A stretch of DNA of 64,000 nt from Ischnura elegans. Lineage: Eukaryota; Arthropoda; Insecta; Odonata; Coenagrionidae. The notes beneath the pieces are model-generated. The model worked only from the letters and a program-made list of their open reading frames with translations, was not told where the DNA came from and did no database searches. Below, piece after piece: positions 36,621 through 49,400 of the stretch (positions are counted from its first letter, which is position 1; every line of letters begins with the position of its first letter). The translations under genes were made by a program, and so were the position numbers. Location of the stretch: NCBI RefSeq assembly GCF_921293095.1, contig NC_060258.1, positions 4,898,001 to 4,962,000 on the forward strand. Direction: 5' to 3'.

Positions 36621-37081
36621 AAAGGCCTACGAAAGGGGATTGGAAATGGAAGAGAAAGCATTAATTTTAGAATAAAATCACTAAATTGAGCATTAAGCAC
36701 AGTTCAAAGGACTTAAGCCATTAAAATAATGAAATTTTGATGAAAATAATTGCAAGCAGTGATTTAAAATTGATAATAACATGACTTAATATTTTTCATC
36801 CGCGCATGTATCTTGAATAATAATTTCATTGATAAATATGCACGCTTGCATATATATTTAACCTATTAATGTAAATAAATTCATTTTTTGCCCTCAATTA
36901 ATTTAAAATTTGTATTTTGTTGACCAACGCAAGCCTGTCCCTGCCTGGGGCAGAGTGGGACATTTTTCATCGAAGAAGAAACGTAAGTATTTCAACTGTT
37001 TTGAGTGAAATGTATTACTTGCGGTTTTTTTTATAAGTTTTAGAATATATTCTCCAAGCAGTGAGACCAAAATTTTTCGTT
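36621..37081. other. AT-rich sequence, nothing recognised
   Basis: Strongly AT-rich with no motif of note. It ends where the 37082-38194 duplicated block starts. Confidence 0.5.
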
Positions 37082-38194
37082 TACCAATTAATCTGAGGAA
37101 AATTTAAAATAAAATGCTACAACTGTCCCACTGTGCCCCAGTCTCCCCTATCGTTTAAAATATTCCGCCCTCTTCACTTCTGACATTAAGCAATCAGTGC
37201 CTAATTCCAGTGAAGCTGCAATTCATAGTTTTAATACAGTTTTGTTTAAATTTTGAAATCATGAACGTAATTTGCGACCTATGAAAGTGTTAATACACAA
37301 CTTACTTCATATTTAATAATTGTTACCACCTTTTCTGCACTGGGCCTATTTGTGCTTGTAATATCAGGGGTAGAATGTTTTTGATAAAGTTAAAAGTCAT
37401 CCATTTGAAGTTTGAATGAGTTTATACCAGTTTTTCCACGCCACCCGAGAGGTAACTGGCAAGGCGCGTTTCCCTTTTTTATACGTAGACGTAACGGAAA
37501 AGGGATCCCCACGCCCCAGTTGAAAATATCCCCAAGTTTACCGGCCGAGAGAGCACAGCGAACGTAAAGACAATATTTTTCAACTGGCACATAGGCCTAC
37601 TTGTAACCGACAAACACAAAGACACACACAGCCATTCACGCATCACATTCACACGTGCAAGCACTCCCTACCACACACTCCTCTCCAAGCATTCCATCAC
37701 CACCTCCATCCCCCTCTGATTAAGGTGGACACCGTCGGGACGGTGACGATTACCTTTACCCATATACCTGTACGGAAGAAGGAAAGGAAATGAAAACAAC
37801 CTTCATTGGGCATTGGAAAAGCATATGAGAATGAAATACCAACCTCTCAAAAAATGTGTCGTCTACCCCACCGTGATGGACAAGAAAAGGAGTTGTGATA
37901 TCTACGACCCGGATCCCCCCTGTAAAGGAAGTCAGTTATGAGAGGAACGGTTAACGTCATCCAGCATACGTGAGTGCGAATACTGTGTAATATCTTACAT
38001 CTGTAATACCGGTGTAGCCACCGTCCCAGCGCCAGTACGTGTCTCCTGTATATGACATTACGCCACATAGCTGGCGCTGGAGGTATTGTCAGGAAGGTAA
38101 CTGCAGGGGCCAACACCCGCAGCTTCATTATTAATCGATGTATATCGGCCCTCAACGTTCGATATACGCAATCCTGGATGAAAGGGGAGAAATA
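37082..38194. repeat. 1.1-kb segment duplicated at 44557-45668
   Basis: Direct copy (offset 7474-7475), about 98% identical by eye. It contains exons 3-5 of the SGNH hydrolase gene. Its right edge falls 21 nt beyond the acceptor side of exon 3, so exons 1-2 were not duplicated. The first part (about 37170-37380, GACCTATGAAAGTGT, TTACCACCTTTTCTGCA) also recurs in diverged form at 42940-43130. Confidence 0.92.
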
Positions 38195-38667
38195 ATACGT
38201 TATTCTCCGCGAGAGAGGAGTTGGAATCCGCTGACGCTCTCTTTCACGGAAAAGTGTAAATAGGAACACTTACATTACGGAGGTCGTTCGACCCGATAAG
38301 GACGATCACAGGCTTTGCAAAATAACCGTGGTCATCCACGAGTCTCCTCAATTGGAGGACTGTCTGCCCCGATACACATAACCCGATGCGGGCAGGGCGA
38401 ACTGTTGTGAGAAATCACAGGTGATGAGCAGGAAGAGAAGTTATTGGAAAAGGTACTTCATCATAGTATAAGTATGTACTTACCTCCCTCCATCCGCCAC
38501 CCCAAATACGCACCCAGGCGCACCATATGGGAGTCGCCCAGGAGCTGATGTCCGCACATAACTGGCCCTTCCATCGTCGGCAACGGGTAATGGACAGCGG
38601 CAGGGTTTCTACAGGAGCGCACGATATCCTTCCAACGTCCTTGCTGAGATGCAGATGACGTTCGCAT
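37668..38667 (-). CDS. Five-exon SGNH/GDSL-type hydrolase gene
   Basis: Exons on the minus strand: 38667-38484, 38401-38274, 38173-37999, 37919-37844 and 37767-37668, total 663 nt, 220 residues plus TAG. All four introns (82, 100, 79 and 76 nt) start GT and end AG, and reading phase is kept at every junction. Donors are GTAAGT, GTAAGT, GTAAGA and a weaker GTTGGT; acceptors include CTCACAACAG and CCGTACAG. The product has the SGNH blocks in order: GDS with Ser46 (LLGDSHMVRL), Gly73 (VSGQTV), Asn100 (IGSNDLR), and Asp199/His202 (PDGVHLNQRG). The length fits a single SGNH domain. Family members are esterases, lipases or other acyl hydrolases; substrate and cellular location cannot be told, and no signal peptide is obvious. 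The start is the first ATG after an in-frame stop. It may be a host gene or transposon cargo. Confidence 0.8.
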
Positions 38668-39169
38668 GCTACGTAGCACCCCTTCTCCGCCGCTTCCCCC
38701 ACTCCTAAACCTTCAAACCTTCCCACTATACGCCGGACGGACGTGTCTCGTAGCTCCCACCACCTAAACCCCGCCTTCCGTGGGAGGAGTCATGGCGGCT
38801 GACAACCACGTAACAGCTGAAGTATGATCCACCTCTGGCATAATTGGCAGGGGTTTATAAATCACGAATATACAGCACGCAATTGGAATCGTACATGCTC
38901 ATCACACGGTGGAAAGGAAGTGTATCGAATAATTTTCTACTGTTTATGTAAATGGAAGAAAGCATGCACATTTTTTGCCCAACCTTTCCATTTCCGTTAC
39001 ACAAATGATACATTAACAGTTGATGGATACTTTAAGAATTTCCGAGACTTCCAATCAATGAAAGTAGTTTCTAAATATTAACTTCCGTTTTAAAGAAATA
39101 TAAAAGCGCAATAATTTAATAATTTGCTTGAAGTGTCCCCTAAAACTTCCGAGACGATGGTATTGTAAT
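38668..39169. other. Upstream region of the SGNH gene
   Basis: On the minus strand this leads into exon 1. 38690-38820 is relatively GC-rich (ACTCCTCCCACGG, AGCCGCCATGAC) and could be a promoter or 5' leader, but no TATA box or initiator stands out. The ATG within GCCGCCATGAC near 38790 is followed by frames that do not join exon 1. 38820-39169 is AT-rich without features. Confidence 0.35.
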
Positions 39170-40390
39170 TGCCTACGAATGTTGTAAAAGGAGGGATGGA
39201 TACAAAATGATGATATTTATTTAAAAGAATTAATGCAATTATGAATTGATTGCCTTAAAGCTTTGCAATGTTTTTCAGGAAATAACAATATTAAAATTGA
39301 GATCCATACACGTAATATAATATCGCTTAATATATTCCCCCCCCCCTCCACTGCAAATACTAAGCAGTCATTGCCTTTTTTCAGTGAAGCTGCAATTTTT
39401 TGGCATGATATGGTATTATTAGATTAGATTATTTTGATCAAAATTCGTTCAACTGAGAAGCACATGAAAGCAGCTCAGTGTTACAATGATATCGAAATTC
39501 TTAATTAATAAAACTTTTAACAGCGAAAATTCAACGACATTCCATTCAAGATAATTCATTTCTCCATGGCTAATTTATCCGAAATACGTATGGTGAAACC
39601 ATATTTATATTTTCAACACTTATTCTAATTTATTCAAATTCAAGTAAAATAAAATGGAAGCGCTCAGTGTACTGTATTCATAATTCAGAATCGACCGTTC
39701 ATTTAGGCGTCTGCCACTCCGACATGAAGGCGAAAAAAGAACCATCGCGTGATTAACATAGTTTTCCCCGATATATAGGATACAATATTGGTAGTAGATG
39801 ACGTTCATGGAAAAATTCAGCTTATTTGGATAGCCGCACGGCACGGCAGATTATAAGAGGGAAGCTGCTGCGCAAGGAATTGACATCAGGCGCCTAAGTT
39901 TAAGCTGCATAGGTTACATTTCACCAGTACTCTGGTACATACTCGTGCCCAGAACACGCAGGAGGAATTATAGAAAAATTAACAAAATCCTTATTTTTCA
40001 TCGCAGAAACACCGTTCGAGTTCCTACTTGATGGCATGATTTGCCGGAGTGCGATGAAAACATTCAATTTCTGATGACGGGATAGTATGATAGAGTTCGA
40101 AAATGTAGTAGGATCGGTCACTTTTTCGGAGGTACGCGCCCCGCTGGTAGGGTCGAGGAGAGGGACCTGCGTGGGTGAGTTCGCCGATGGTGGAGTCAGG
40201 GAATAATAACCCTTGGGAATCCTTCGGCGAAAGTGCTGACCGCATGGCACCTTCCTTATTTCTAGTTGAGAGTATTTTTAAGAATATCCAAAACTAAATA
40301 TTAATAGAAGCAGTTTAAATATGTTTCCTTCCGTTATAAATGCAAAGTAATGACAGCGAAAGGAAATAAATTTCATAAATACTTTAAATA
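39170..40390. repeat. Repeat family C, long copy 2 with extended left part
   Basis: 39585-40390 matches 30810-31616. 39170-39335 matches 42764-42925 (AAAAGAATTAATGCAATTAT, CATACACGTAATATAATATC). 39345-39630 matches 45668-45890 and 45983-46205 (GGTATTATTAGATTAGATTA, CAGCTCAGTGTTACAATG). The copies are shuffled relative to one another, so the family is a mosaic. No transposase or reverse transcriptase frame is visible. Confidence 0.82.
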
Positions 40391-40609
40391 CATTTTCACG
40401 ACCAATTACTGATTGCATTTGATTTCCGAATAATGTTACTAAACGTGGAATAATTATCGTTATGTGTACGTGCCGTATAGTGAAATACATTCAGCTATCA
40501 TAATTTCCGTACGTGCAATCAAATCGAATTCTTTATGTATAGCGTATGTGCACGGTACGTGGGAATCGATAGTAGTAACCTACGTTTTTCCAATGCATTT
40601 GTACCCATG
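40391..40609. other. Spacer between repeats
   Basis: AT-rich. 40391-40500 resembles the region just after the C fragments at 41560-41650 (TTACTAAACGTGGAATAAT). No gene. Confidence 0.5.
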
Positions 40610-41867
40610 ACAGATCCCCCATTCAAAATATTTGGAAAACCCCAAGTCTACGCCAGAATGCGGACCCCTCCCCCAGGCAACACACAACTGCCAGCGCTGC
40701 GCGGGCAAGGTCGTTGAGCACTCTAGCAGCCCATTGTTGATGGAAAGCCTTCTGAAAAGAATATCCCCGCTTGAGACGAAGGGATGCCGCCAAAAGGATA
40801 TTTGAATGTGCATGTGAAAATCCAAAATAACTATACTTTCACCCTTCTCTGTCTTTTGCGGGTTTTCCCAACGCTTTTCACCCCATTCGTGTCCTTTCCA
40901 TCCTGCGTGTCGCATTTCTCGATCCACCCACCCTTTTAATACAACACCGTACGGTAATGTACGCGACAAATGTGAATATTGTACGCCACAGAGGATGACA
41001 TGAGAACGTCTACGCGAACATGCTCGCGTAGACGTCAAGGCGATAAACCAACCGTCGGGCAATGAAAATGGTTTTCCTCGAAATATAGGATACAATATTC
41101 AGAATGCATTTGACATTATTTAGCTCATTTCTCAATTAATAATGTATCTAAAAATCACGATACCATCCCGTTCGATTATATAGCTTCTCCCAAATTAAAT
41201 ATAAATTTTCACTATGAAAAATCAAAGACGTTCCATTCCAGATAATTCATTTCTCCATGACTATTTCCTCCGAAATACGAATGATGAAAGGAAAATTATA
41301 TTTCCGACAATTATTCCAATTTATTGTAATTCAAGTAGAATTACATCAAAGTGACCGGTGTACTGTAACCATAATTCAAAATCGATCGTCCATTTAGGCG
41401 TCTGCGACTCGGACATGAAGGCGATGAAAGAACCATTGCGTAATGAACATAGTTTATCTCGAAATATAGGATACAATATTGATAGTGCGTTCTCGGAGAA
41501 AATGATCTTATTGGTATAGCCACAGGGCATGGCAGATTGAAAAAGTAAAGTGACGAATTGCAGATTGCATTTGATTTCTTGAACGAGGTATGTTACTAAA
41601 CGTGGAATAATCAATGTTATGTGTACGTGCCGGATGAGAAAGGCATTCAGCTTTCATAATTCCCGTATGTAGAATCAGTTCAATTTTCTAGCGTGACGTA
41701 TCATATGTGCACGCTAATTGTGTTTTTTGTGCTTCACGCTGTAATGCTTTTTTTTTTTAACTGGTGAATTTCCAAAACTTCCAATTAATAAACGCATTTT
41801 CAAAATGTTATCTTCCGTTTTCAAAGAAATTGAAGTACATTAGTTGATAAATGTTCATGAATGATGC
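40610..41867. repeat. Repeat family F plus C fragment, first copy of a 1.2-kb duplication
   Basis: 40662-41867 is duplicated at 43285-44487 (offset about 2623) with few differences. The left part (40610-40880) is a diverged copy of 32600-32900 and 34760-35060 (family F). A C fragment lies at 41270-41540. The 171-codon minus-strand frame here has no recognisable domain. Confidence 0.9.
41006..41035. repeat. Perfect 12-bp inverted repeat, 6-base loop
   Basis: Arms ACGTCTACGCGA and its exact complement flank ACATGC. The same hairpin is kept in the duplicate at 43629-43658. Confidence 0.9.
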
Positions 41868-42449
41868 CAAAAAGTTCCGTAACGAAAAGCAACGACGCGA
41901 AGGACCACTGTCTCTTAACGACGAATAAAGCAGTAGGCGTCGTGTGACAATATCGGATATAAACTGTTGAAGAATTGAATGCGTAGTTCCTTATCTTTCA
42001 TTTAGTTTCACTTATAAATACATAAGTTAAGAATAGATTATGGTTGCGGCCACATTATCACCTTTGCTATTCTCATGAATGTATTTCTGCAACACGATGG
42101 CAGTTGATTTATTTCATATAATATAGCTCATTTGCAATCGACAATGTATGTAAATGTCACTTCAAAATCCCGTCCGAGTATATAGCTGTTCCGTAGATAA
42201 ATAAAACTTTTAACAGGGAAAATTCAACGACGTTCCATTCAAGATAATTAATTTCTCCATGGCTATTTTATCGGAAATACGTATAGTGAAACCATATTTA
42301 TATTTTCAACACTCATTCCAATGTATTCAAATTCAAGTAAAATAAAATCAAAGTGGCCAGTGTACTGTAATCATAATTCAAAATCGATCGTTCATTTAGG
42401 CGTCTGCCACTCGGACATGAAGTCGAAAAAAGAACCATCATACAGAAAT
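41868..42449. repeat. Unassigned sequence followed by a family C fragment
   Basis: 41868-42189 shows nothing recognised. 42190-42440 is a family C piece (AATAAAACTTTTAACAGGGA, GTGAAACCATATTTATATTT, TTTAGGCGTCTGCCACTCGG) that breaks off near 42440. Confidence 0.65.
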
Positions 42450-43284
42450 AGCAAATTTATTTTAACGATAAAATAAGAAACGAATGGGTTATAAATTAAT
42501 TCGGAGACCCTGTCTCCGAACGAATGTGAAAGCAGTAAGCGTCCGCGGTCATTAATTGTTTATGCATGCGTTTTGCGAAAAATCTTCTTGTTCCTTTCTC
42601 GAAAAATATAAATTAAGAATGACATTTTTTGTCTTCAGAGCAGCGATTACAATTTTTAAACAAAGATCTGTGATCAATTTTAACGTATTCATCCATTTTC
42701 GCCCTGACGTCAACGCGACATCGTACGATGTCTATGCATGTAACATTATGGTAGTGTAATTGTCTACGAATGTATTAAAACGAGGAATGAATACAAAATG
42801 ATGTTATTTATTTAAAAGAATTAATGCAATTATGAATTGATTGCCTTAAAGCTTCAATATGTTTTTCAGGAAATAACAATATTAAAATAGAGATCCATAC
42901 ACGTAATATAATATCGCTTAAAATATTCCGCCCTCTTCACTGCAAATATTGAGTAGTCACTGCCATTTTTTTTGTGAAACTGCAATTTATTGCATGATAT
43001 AATTTCATTAAAAATTTAAAATCATATACGGAATTATTGACCTATGAAAGTGTGAACACAAAGCTTAGTTGATATTTAATAATTATTACCACCTTTTCTG
43101 CATTTGGCGTAGTTGTGCTATATTGTCTTAAAACTCTTCCTGCAACTCTTCTTATTTTCCACTACATGTTATTTAGTCACGAGTTGTTACATGCGTATGA
43201 ATATGCGTTAATATGCATGTAACAGTTTCGTAAATGGGTTCTCGGACGTCCGTCAATCGGTAAAGATGTGTTCCTTTGCGCTGT
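42450..43284. repeat. Family B copy followed by C and D pieces
   Basis: 42450-42720 is a family B monomer (TTGTCTTCAGAGCAGCGATT). 42764-42925 matches 39170-39335. 42940-43130 is a diverged copy of 37170-37380. The remainder to 43284 is unassigned. Confidence 0.72.
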
Positions 43285-44487
43285 GGACCCCTCCCCCAGG
43301 CAACACACAACTGCCAGCGCTGCGCGGGCAAGGTCGTTGAGCACTCTAGCAGCCCATTGTTGATGGAAAGCCTTCTGAAAAGAATATCCCCGCTTGAGAC
43401 GAAGGGATGCCGCCAAAAGGATATTTGAATGTGCATGTGAAAATCCAAAATAACTATACTTTCACCCTTGTCTGTCTTTTGCGGGTTTTCCCAACGCTTT
43501 TCACCCCATTCGTGTCCTTTCTATCCTGCGTGTCGCATTTCTCGATCCACCCACCCTTTTAATACAACACCGTACGGTAATGTACGCGACAAATGTGAAT
43601 ATTGTACGCCACAGAGGATGACATGAGAACGTCTACGCGAACATGCTCGCGTAGACGTCAAGGCGATAAACCAACCGTCGGGCAATGAAAATGGTTTTCC
43701 TCGAAATATAGGATACAATATTCAGAATGCATTTGACATTATTTAGCTCATTTCTCAATTAATAATGTATCTAAAAATCACGTTACCATCCCGTCCGATT
43801 ATATAGCTTCTCCCAAATTAAATATAAATTTTCACTATGAAAAATCAAAGACGTTCCATTCCTGATAATTCATTTCTCCATGACTATTTCCTCCGAAATA
43901 CGAATGATGAAAGGAAAATTATATTTCCGACAATTATTCCAATTTATTGTAATTCAAGTAGAATTACATCAAAGTGACCGGTGTACTGTAACCATAATTC
44001 AAAATCGATCGTCCATTTAGGCGTCTGCGACTCGGACATGAAGGCGATGAAAGAACCATTGCGTAATGAACATAGTTTATCTCGAAATATAGGATACAAT
44101 ATTGATAGTGCGTTCTCGGAGAAAATGATCTTATTGGTATAGCCACAGGGCATGGCAGATTGAAAAAGTAAAGTGACGAATTGCAGATTGCATTTGATTT
44201 CTTGAACGAAGTGTGTTACTAAACGTGGAATAATCAATGTTATGTGTACGTGCCGGATGAGAAAGGCATTCAGCTTTCATAATTCCCGTATGTAGAATCA
44301 GTTCAATTTTCTAGCGTGACGTATCGTATGTGCACGCTAATTGTGTTTTTTGTGCTTCACGCTGTAATGCTTTTTTTTAACTGGTGAATTTCCAAAACTT
44401 CCAATTAATAAACGCATTTTCAAAATGTTATCTTCCGTTTTCAAAGAAATTGAAGTGCATTAGTTGATAAATGTTCATGAATGATGC
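43285..44487. repeat. Second copy of the 1.2-kb duplication
   Basis: It starts at GGACCCCTCCCCCAGG as in 40662 and ends after ATGATGC at 44487. It includes the 12-bp hairpin (43629-43658) and a C fragment (43893-44163). Confidence 0.92.
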
Positions 44488-44556
44488 GCCTAAAATCTTT
44501 GCAATGTTTATCAGGAAATAACAATATTAAAATTGAGATCCATACACGTAATATAT

Positions 44557-45668
44557 ATACCAATTTTTCTGAGGAAAATAAAAATTAAATGCTAAAACTG
44601 TACCACTGTGCCCCAGTCTCCCCTATCGTTTAAAATATTCCGCTCTCTTCACTGCTGACATTAAGCAATCAGTGCCTAATTCCAGTGAAGCTGCAATTCA
44701 TAGTTTTAATACAGTTTTATTTAAATTTTGAAATCATGTACGTTATTTGCGACCTATGAAAGTGTTAATACACAACTTACTTCATATTTAATAATTGTTA
44801 CCACATTTTCTGCACTGGGCCTATTTGTGCTTGTAATATCAGGGGTAGAATTTTTTTGATAAAGTTAAAAGTCATCCATTTGAAGTTTGAATGAGTTTAT
44901 AGCAGTTTTTCCACGCCACCCGAGAGGTAACTGGCAAGGCGCGTTTCCCTTTTTTATACGTAGACGTAACGGAAAAGGGATCCCCACGCCCCAGTTGAAA
45001 ATATCCCCAAGTAAACCGGCCGAGAGAGCACAGCAAACGTAAAGACAATATTTTTCAACTGGCACATAGGCCTACTTGTAACCGACAAACACAAAGACAC
45101 ACACAGCCATTCACGCATCACATTCACACGTGCAAGCACTCCCTACCACACACTCCTCTCCAAGCATTCCATCACCACCTCCATCCCCCTCTGATTAGGG
45201 TGGACACCGTCGGGACGGCGACGATTACCTTTACCCATATACCTGTACGGAAGAAGGAAAGGAAATGAAAACAACCTTCATTGGGCATTGGAAAACCATA
45301 TGAGAATGAAATACTAACCTCTCAAAAAATGTGTCGTCTACCCCACCGTGATCGACAAGAAAAGGAGTTGTGATATCTACGACCCGGATCCCCCCTGTAA
45401 AATAAGTCAGTTATGAGAGGAACGGTTAACGTCATCCTGGTACGTGAGTGCGAATACTGTGTAATATCTTACATCTGTAATACCGGTGTAGCCACCGTCC
45501 CAGCGCCAGTACGTGTCTCCTGTATATGACATTACGCCACATAGCTGGCGCTGGAGGTATTGTCAGGAAGGTAACTGCAGGGGCCAACACCCGCAGCTTC
45601 ATTATTAATCGATGTATATCGGCCCTCAACGTTCGATATACGCAATCCTGGATGAAAGGGGAGAAATA
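44557..45668. repeat. Second copy of the 1.1-kb segment
   Basis: It starts within TACCAATTTTTCTGAGG and ends after GAGAAATA. Just to its left, 44495-44550 is a short C piece (GAGATCCATACACGTAAT). It carries the SGNH pseudogene fragment. Confidence 0.92.
45143..45647 (-). pseudogene. Partial SGNH hydrolase copy, exons 3-5 only
   Basis: Exons correspond to 45647-45473, 45394-45319 and 45242-45143 with the same splice dinucleotides and stop codon. Exons 1-2, which supply the catalytic Ser, Gly and Asn blocks, are absent because the duplication ends just beyond exon 3. Compared with the full gene there are amino-acid changes equivalent to His177Asp, His196Arg and Leu203Pro, the last inside the DGVH block. 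It cannot encode a working enzyme alone. Confidence 0.78.
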
Positions 45669-46289
45669 CTGCAATTTATTGGCATGATATGGTATTATTA
45701 GATTAGATTATTTTGATCAAAATTCGTTCAACTGAGAAGCACATGAAAGCAGCTCAGTGTTACAATGATATCAAAATTCTTAATTAATAAAACTTTTAAC
45801 GGCGAAAATTAAACGACATTCCATTCAAGATAATTCATTTCTCCATGGCTACTTTATCCGGAATACGTATAGTGAAACCATATTAAAATTGAGATCCATA
45901 CACGTAATGTTTTATCGCTTAAAATGTTCCCCCCCCCCCCTCCACTGCAAATACTAAGCAGTCATTGCCTTTTTTTAGTGAAACTGCAATTTATTGGCAT
46001 GATATGGTATTATTAGATTAGATTATTTTGATCAAAATTCGTTCAACTGAGAAGCACATGAAAGAAGCTCAGTGTTACAATGATATCAAAATTCTTAATT
46101 AATAAAACTTTTAACAGCGAAAATTGAACGACATTCCATTCAAGATAATTCCTTTCTCCATGGCTACTTAATCCGAAATACGTATAGTGAAACCATATTT
46201 ATATTTTCAAAACTTATTCCAATTTATTGAAATTCAAGTAAAATAAAATGGAGGCGCCCAGTGTACTGTAATCATAATTGAAAATCGAT
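45668..46289. repeat. Tandem pieces of repeat family C
   Basis: GCAATTTATTGGCATGATAT occurs at 45671 and again at 45986 (315 bp apart), each followed by TATTAGATTAGATTATTTTG and CTCAGTGTTACAATGATATC. A C-run lies at about 45930. The second piece runs into TCGATGGTT and is then cut at 46289 by macrosatellite sequence. Confidence 0.82.
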
Positions 46290-46487
46290 GGTTCACAGAG
46301 CAATACGTACTACCAGCTATCCCCCATCGTTTACAAAGGCTACCGGGGGATAATGAGGCAGAATGTAGACGCATGCTAGCCGTGATTGTGGCATTTTAGC
46401 TTATGACGATGTTTTGAAGGCGGTATGGGGGGTTTATAGGGGTGTTATGGAGTGTACTGACAACGGTCACTATCATCGAAATAAATT
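46290..46487 (+). repeat. Tail fragment of a macrosatellite unit, left edge of the right array
   Basis: It begins at CACAGAGCAATACGTACTACC, the point just after the GC array in other units, directly against a family C repeat. It continues through CTACCGGGGGATAATGAGGC to the anchor at 46488. Confidence 0.9.
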
Positions 46488-49400
46488 CCTTAGCGATGAG
46501 TCATAGGAGAAGGGAAATACTGCTAAAATATACGAAAACACCAAAGGACATGCTATTTACAGAAAAAAAATAATTTTTCCCTGGTCTTCTAGGAGGCCAC
46601 ATGAAATTTAGAGAAGTTTGCTTGCATAATAGGTATTTGTCTACCTACAATAAAAATTCCAGCGATCTAGCTGTAGGGGAAGAATGAATTTTCCCGTATT
46701 ACTCACATTTATATTACCAATTCTGTGTTCTCCACATAGCGGTGCGTAGGCGCTGTAATAAGGCATAATTCGTGTGAATTTCGTAGCCGTACTTTATGGG
46801 GAAGTGGTTTAAAAAAATCTCTTTTAGGTGTCCATGTCCTGGAAGCCCTTTTATACCTCTACTATTTTGTTAAGAAATGTACATTTAAAAATTTGAAGTT
46901 TTATTGCGGGTGTGTAAATGCGGCAGGATAATTTAACATGACGCGTAAATATAGCCGACACGATTCCCAGTCCGAATAAATAAAAACGATACAACTGGGA
47001 TGAATGGTACACGAAATATACGACTTATTAAGTAATTTTTATTTTTTTTGGGGGGGTCACAGGGGGTTTTCGGGGAATTTAAAGTGCTTGTTCTGTATAA
47101 CGCGGCATCGTTTACCTTGGATAAAAATTTCGGCTCTGTAGCTGTAGTGTAAGCATGCTTTTTCGACGGTGTCACCCGTTTAAATTCAATATTCTGCGTT
47201 CTCCTGGTAGCGGCGCGTAGGGGCACGAGAAAGACGTCAATCACCTGAATTTGGTGTCCGTACCACGTCGGGAAGTGGTAAAAAAAAATTCCGAAAAATT
47301 TAAAATCGTGTGTTGAGGGAATGCAAACTTCACGGCGGATGTGTTGTAAGTTACCAAACGTTGTAGGAGTCGCAAATTCAATGAAAATACATAATCGTTA
47401 ATTACTCGAAGTTTGATTAACATGTGGATATCAGAGGATAGCCAAAAAATTAAGAAAAAAATCTAGTATCTTGCATTAAATTGAATTGGTCCTACGATTA
47501 TTGCAAATTGGTCAAAAAAATTCCCAAAGTGAGCCCATAAGAAGAGCATTGGAAATTTTAAATTGTTAAAAAAAATACTTTTAAACAAAAAATTGCAAAG
47601 GCAACCACACCAAAAAATCAACCAAAAAATCTAGTATCTCATAAGTAAAGGACTTATTCCTACAACGGTAATAAGTTGGTTTTAAAAAAATCCAAAGATA
47701 GGCCCATAAGAAAAGCATTGGAAATTTAAAAAAATTATAAAAAATACTTATAAACAAAATATGGCAAAATGTTTCACATCAAAAAATCGGCCAAAAAATC
47801 TAGTTTCCGTCAGTGACATTTCACGTTCCCGTGACATTTTTAAGTAGGCAAAAAATGGAATATGTTTTAGTCCCATAACGCTCCAATGTTAATTCGGATC
47901 GATATATCTCGAAAACCGATCGACTTTTTCGAGTTTTCGGATTTTTCCCGCCGATGAATATTTTTTCTTCACCCACGGTGAAAATTTCGTCTTCCCAGCA
48001 CGTCCGGAAGTGGTCGGGAATTTGTATACGTGAATGAGTCAGTGAGCTATCTGTCACACATCGGGTTGTATATAATATAGACTCGCCGCGCTGCGCGCGC
48101 TCGTTAGGGGGCTACGCCCCCTAAAACCCCCCGCATCCGGCTTCGCCGGCTGCCCCCACCGGACGGCTTCGCCGTCCACCCCGCGACTACTCGGAACGGC
48201 TTCGCCGTTCCTCGCCAAAGGGGCCGTCTTCGCCGCCCATATATTTAGGCAGCCCTCCGACAGACAGCAGCTGGTTCGTCGGAACGGCTTCGCCGTTCAT
48301 CGTGTGAGGGCGGCTCCGCCGCAGAAGGGTTAACCGAGTCCTCCCTAGGCGTGGACTCCTGGGAACGGCATCGCCCTTCCCCGTGCCGGGGCGGCTTCGC
48401 CGCCCAAGGTTTACCGGTGTTCCCCCAGGACTGCGACAACTCGTAACGGCTGCGCCTTTCCTCGCCACCCCCACCGGACGGCTTCGCCGTCCCACCCGTG
48501 ACTCCTCGGAACGGCTTCGCCGTTTCTCGTTGTGGGTCGGCTTCGCCGCCCATATATTGAGGCAGCCCTCCAACAGACACCAGCTAGTACCTCGGAACGG
48601 CTTCGCCGTTCATCGTGTTAGGGTGGCTTTGCCGCCCAAGGTTTACCCGAGTCCCCCTGAGGCCTGGACTCCTGGGAACGGCATCGCCCTTCCTCGTGGC
48701 GGGGCGGCTTTGCCTTCCAAGGTTTACCAGTGTTCCCCCGCGCCTTCGACAGCTCGAAACGGCTGCGCAGTTCCTCGCCTGTGGGCGGCTTCACTGCCCA
48801 AGGGTTATCTTGTCGTAATGGGGCGGCCACGCCTCCCAAGGTTTACCTATTTCCCCGAGCCATCGCCTCCTCGGAACGGCTGCGCCGTTCCTCGCGTGAG
48901 GGCCGCTTCGCCGCCCAAGGGTTATCGGCGCCCTCCCTCGTAAGCTTCCTCGTAATGGGGTGGGTTCGCCGCCCAGGATTTACCCGTGTTCCCCCGAGGC
49001 GTCGACTCCTGGGAACGGCGTCGCCCTTCCACGTGATAGGGCGGCTTCGCCGCCCAAGGTTTACTGTGTCCCCCCGAGCCGTCGACTCCTCGGAACGGCT
49101 TCGCCGTTCCTCGTCCGTGGGCGGCTTCGCCGCCCAAGGGTTATCGGCGCCCTACCCCCGTAAGCTTCCTGGTGATGGGGCGCCTTCGCCGCCCAAGATT
49201 TACCCGTGTCCCCCCGAGGCGTCAACTCCTGGGAACGGCATCGCCCTTCCGCGTGATGGGGCGGCTTCGCCGCCCAAGGTTTACTGTGTCCCCCCGAACC
49301 GTCGACTCCTTGGAACGCATTCGCCGTTCCTCGTCTTTGGGCGGCTTCGCCGCCCAAGGGTTATCGGCGCCCTCCCCCCTCGTAAGACACCCATTCGGCT

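Noticed and set aside
36316-36621. 101-codon frame
   Set aside because: It lies across the macrosatellite relic, so it is better explained as repeat sequence.
38415-38726. 103-codon minus-strand frame overlapping SGNH exon 1
   Set aside because: It is in a different frame from the SGNH blocks and reads through the strong GTAAGT donor; it is a shadow frame.
40580-41095. 171-codon minus-strand frame
   Set aside because: It spans repeat family F and the 12-bp hairpin, the duplicate at 43521-43718 breaks the frame, and no domain is visible.
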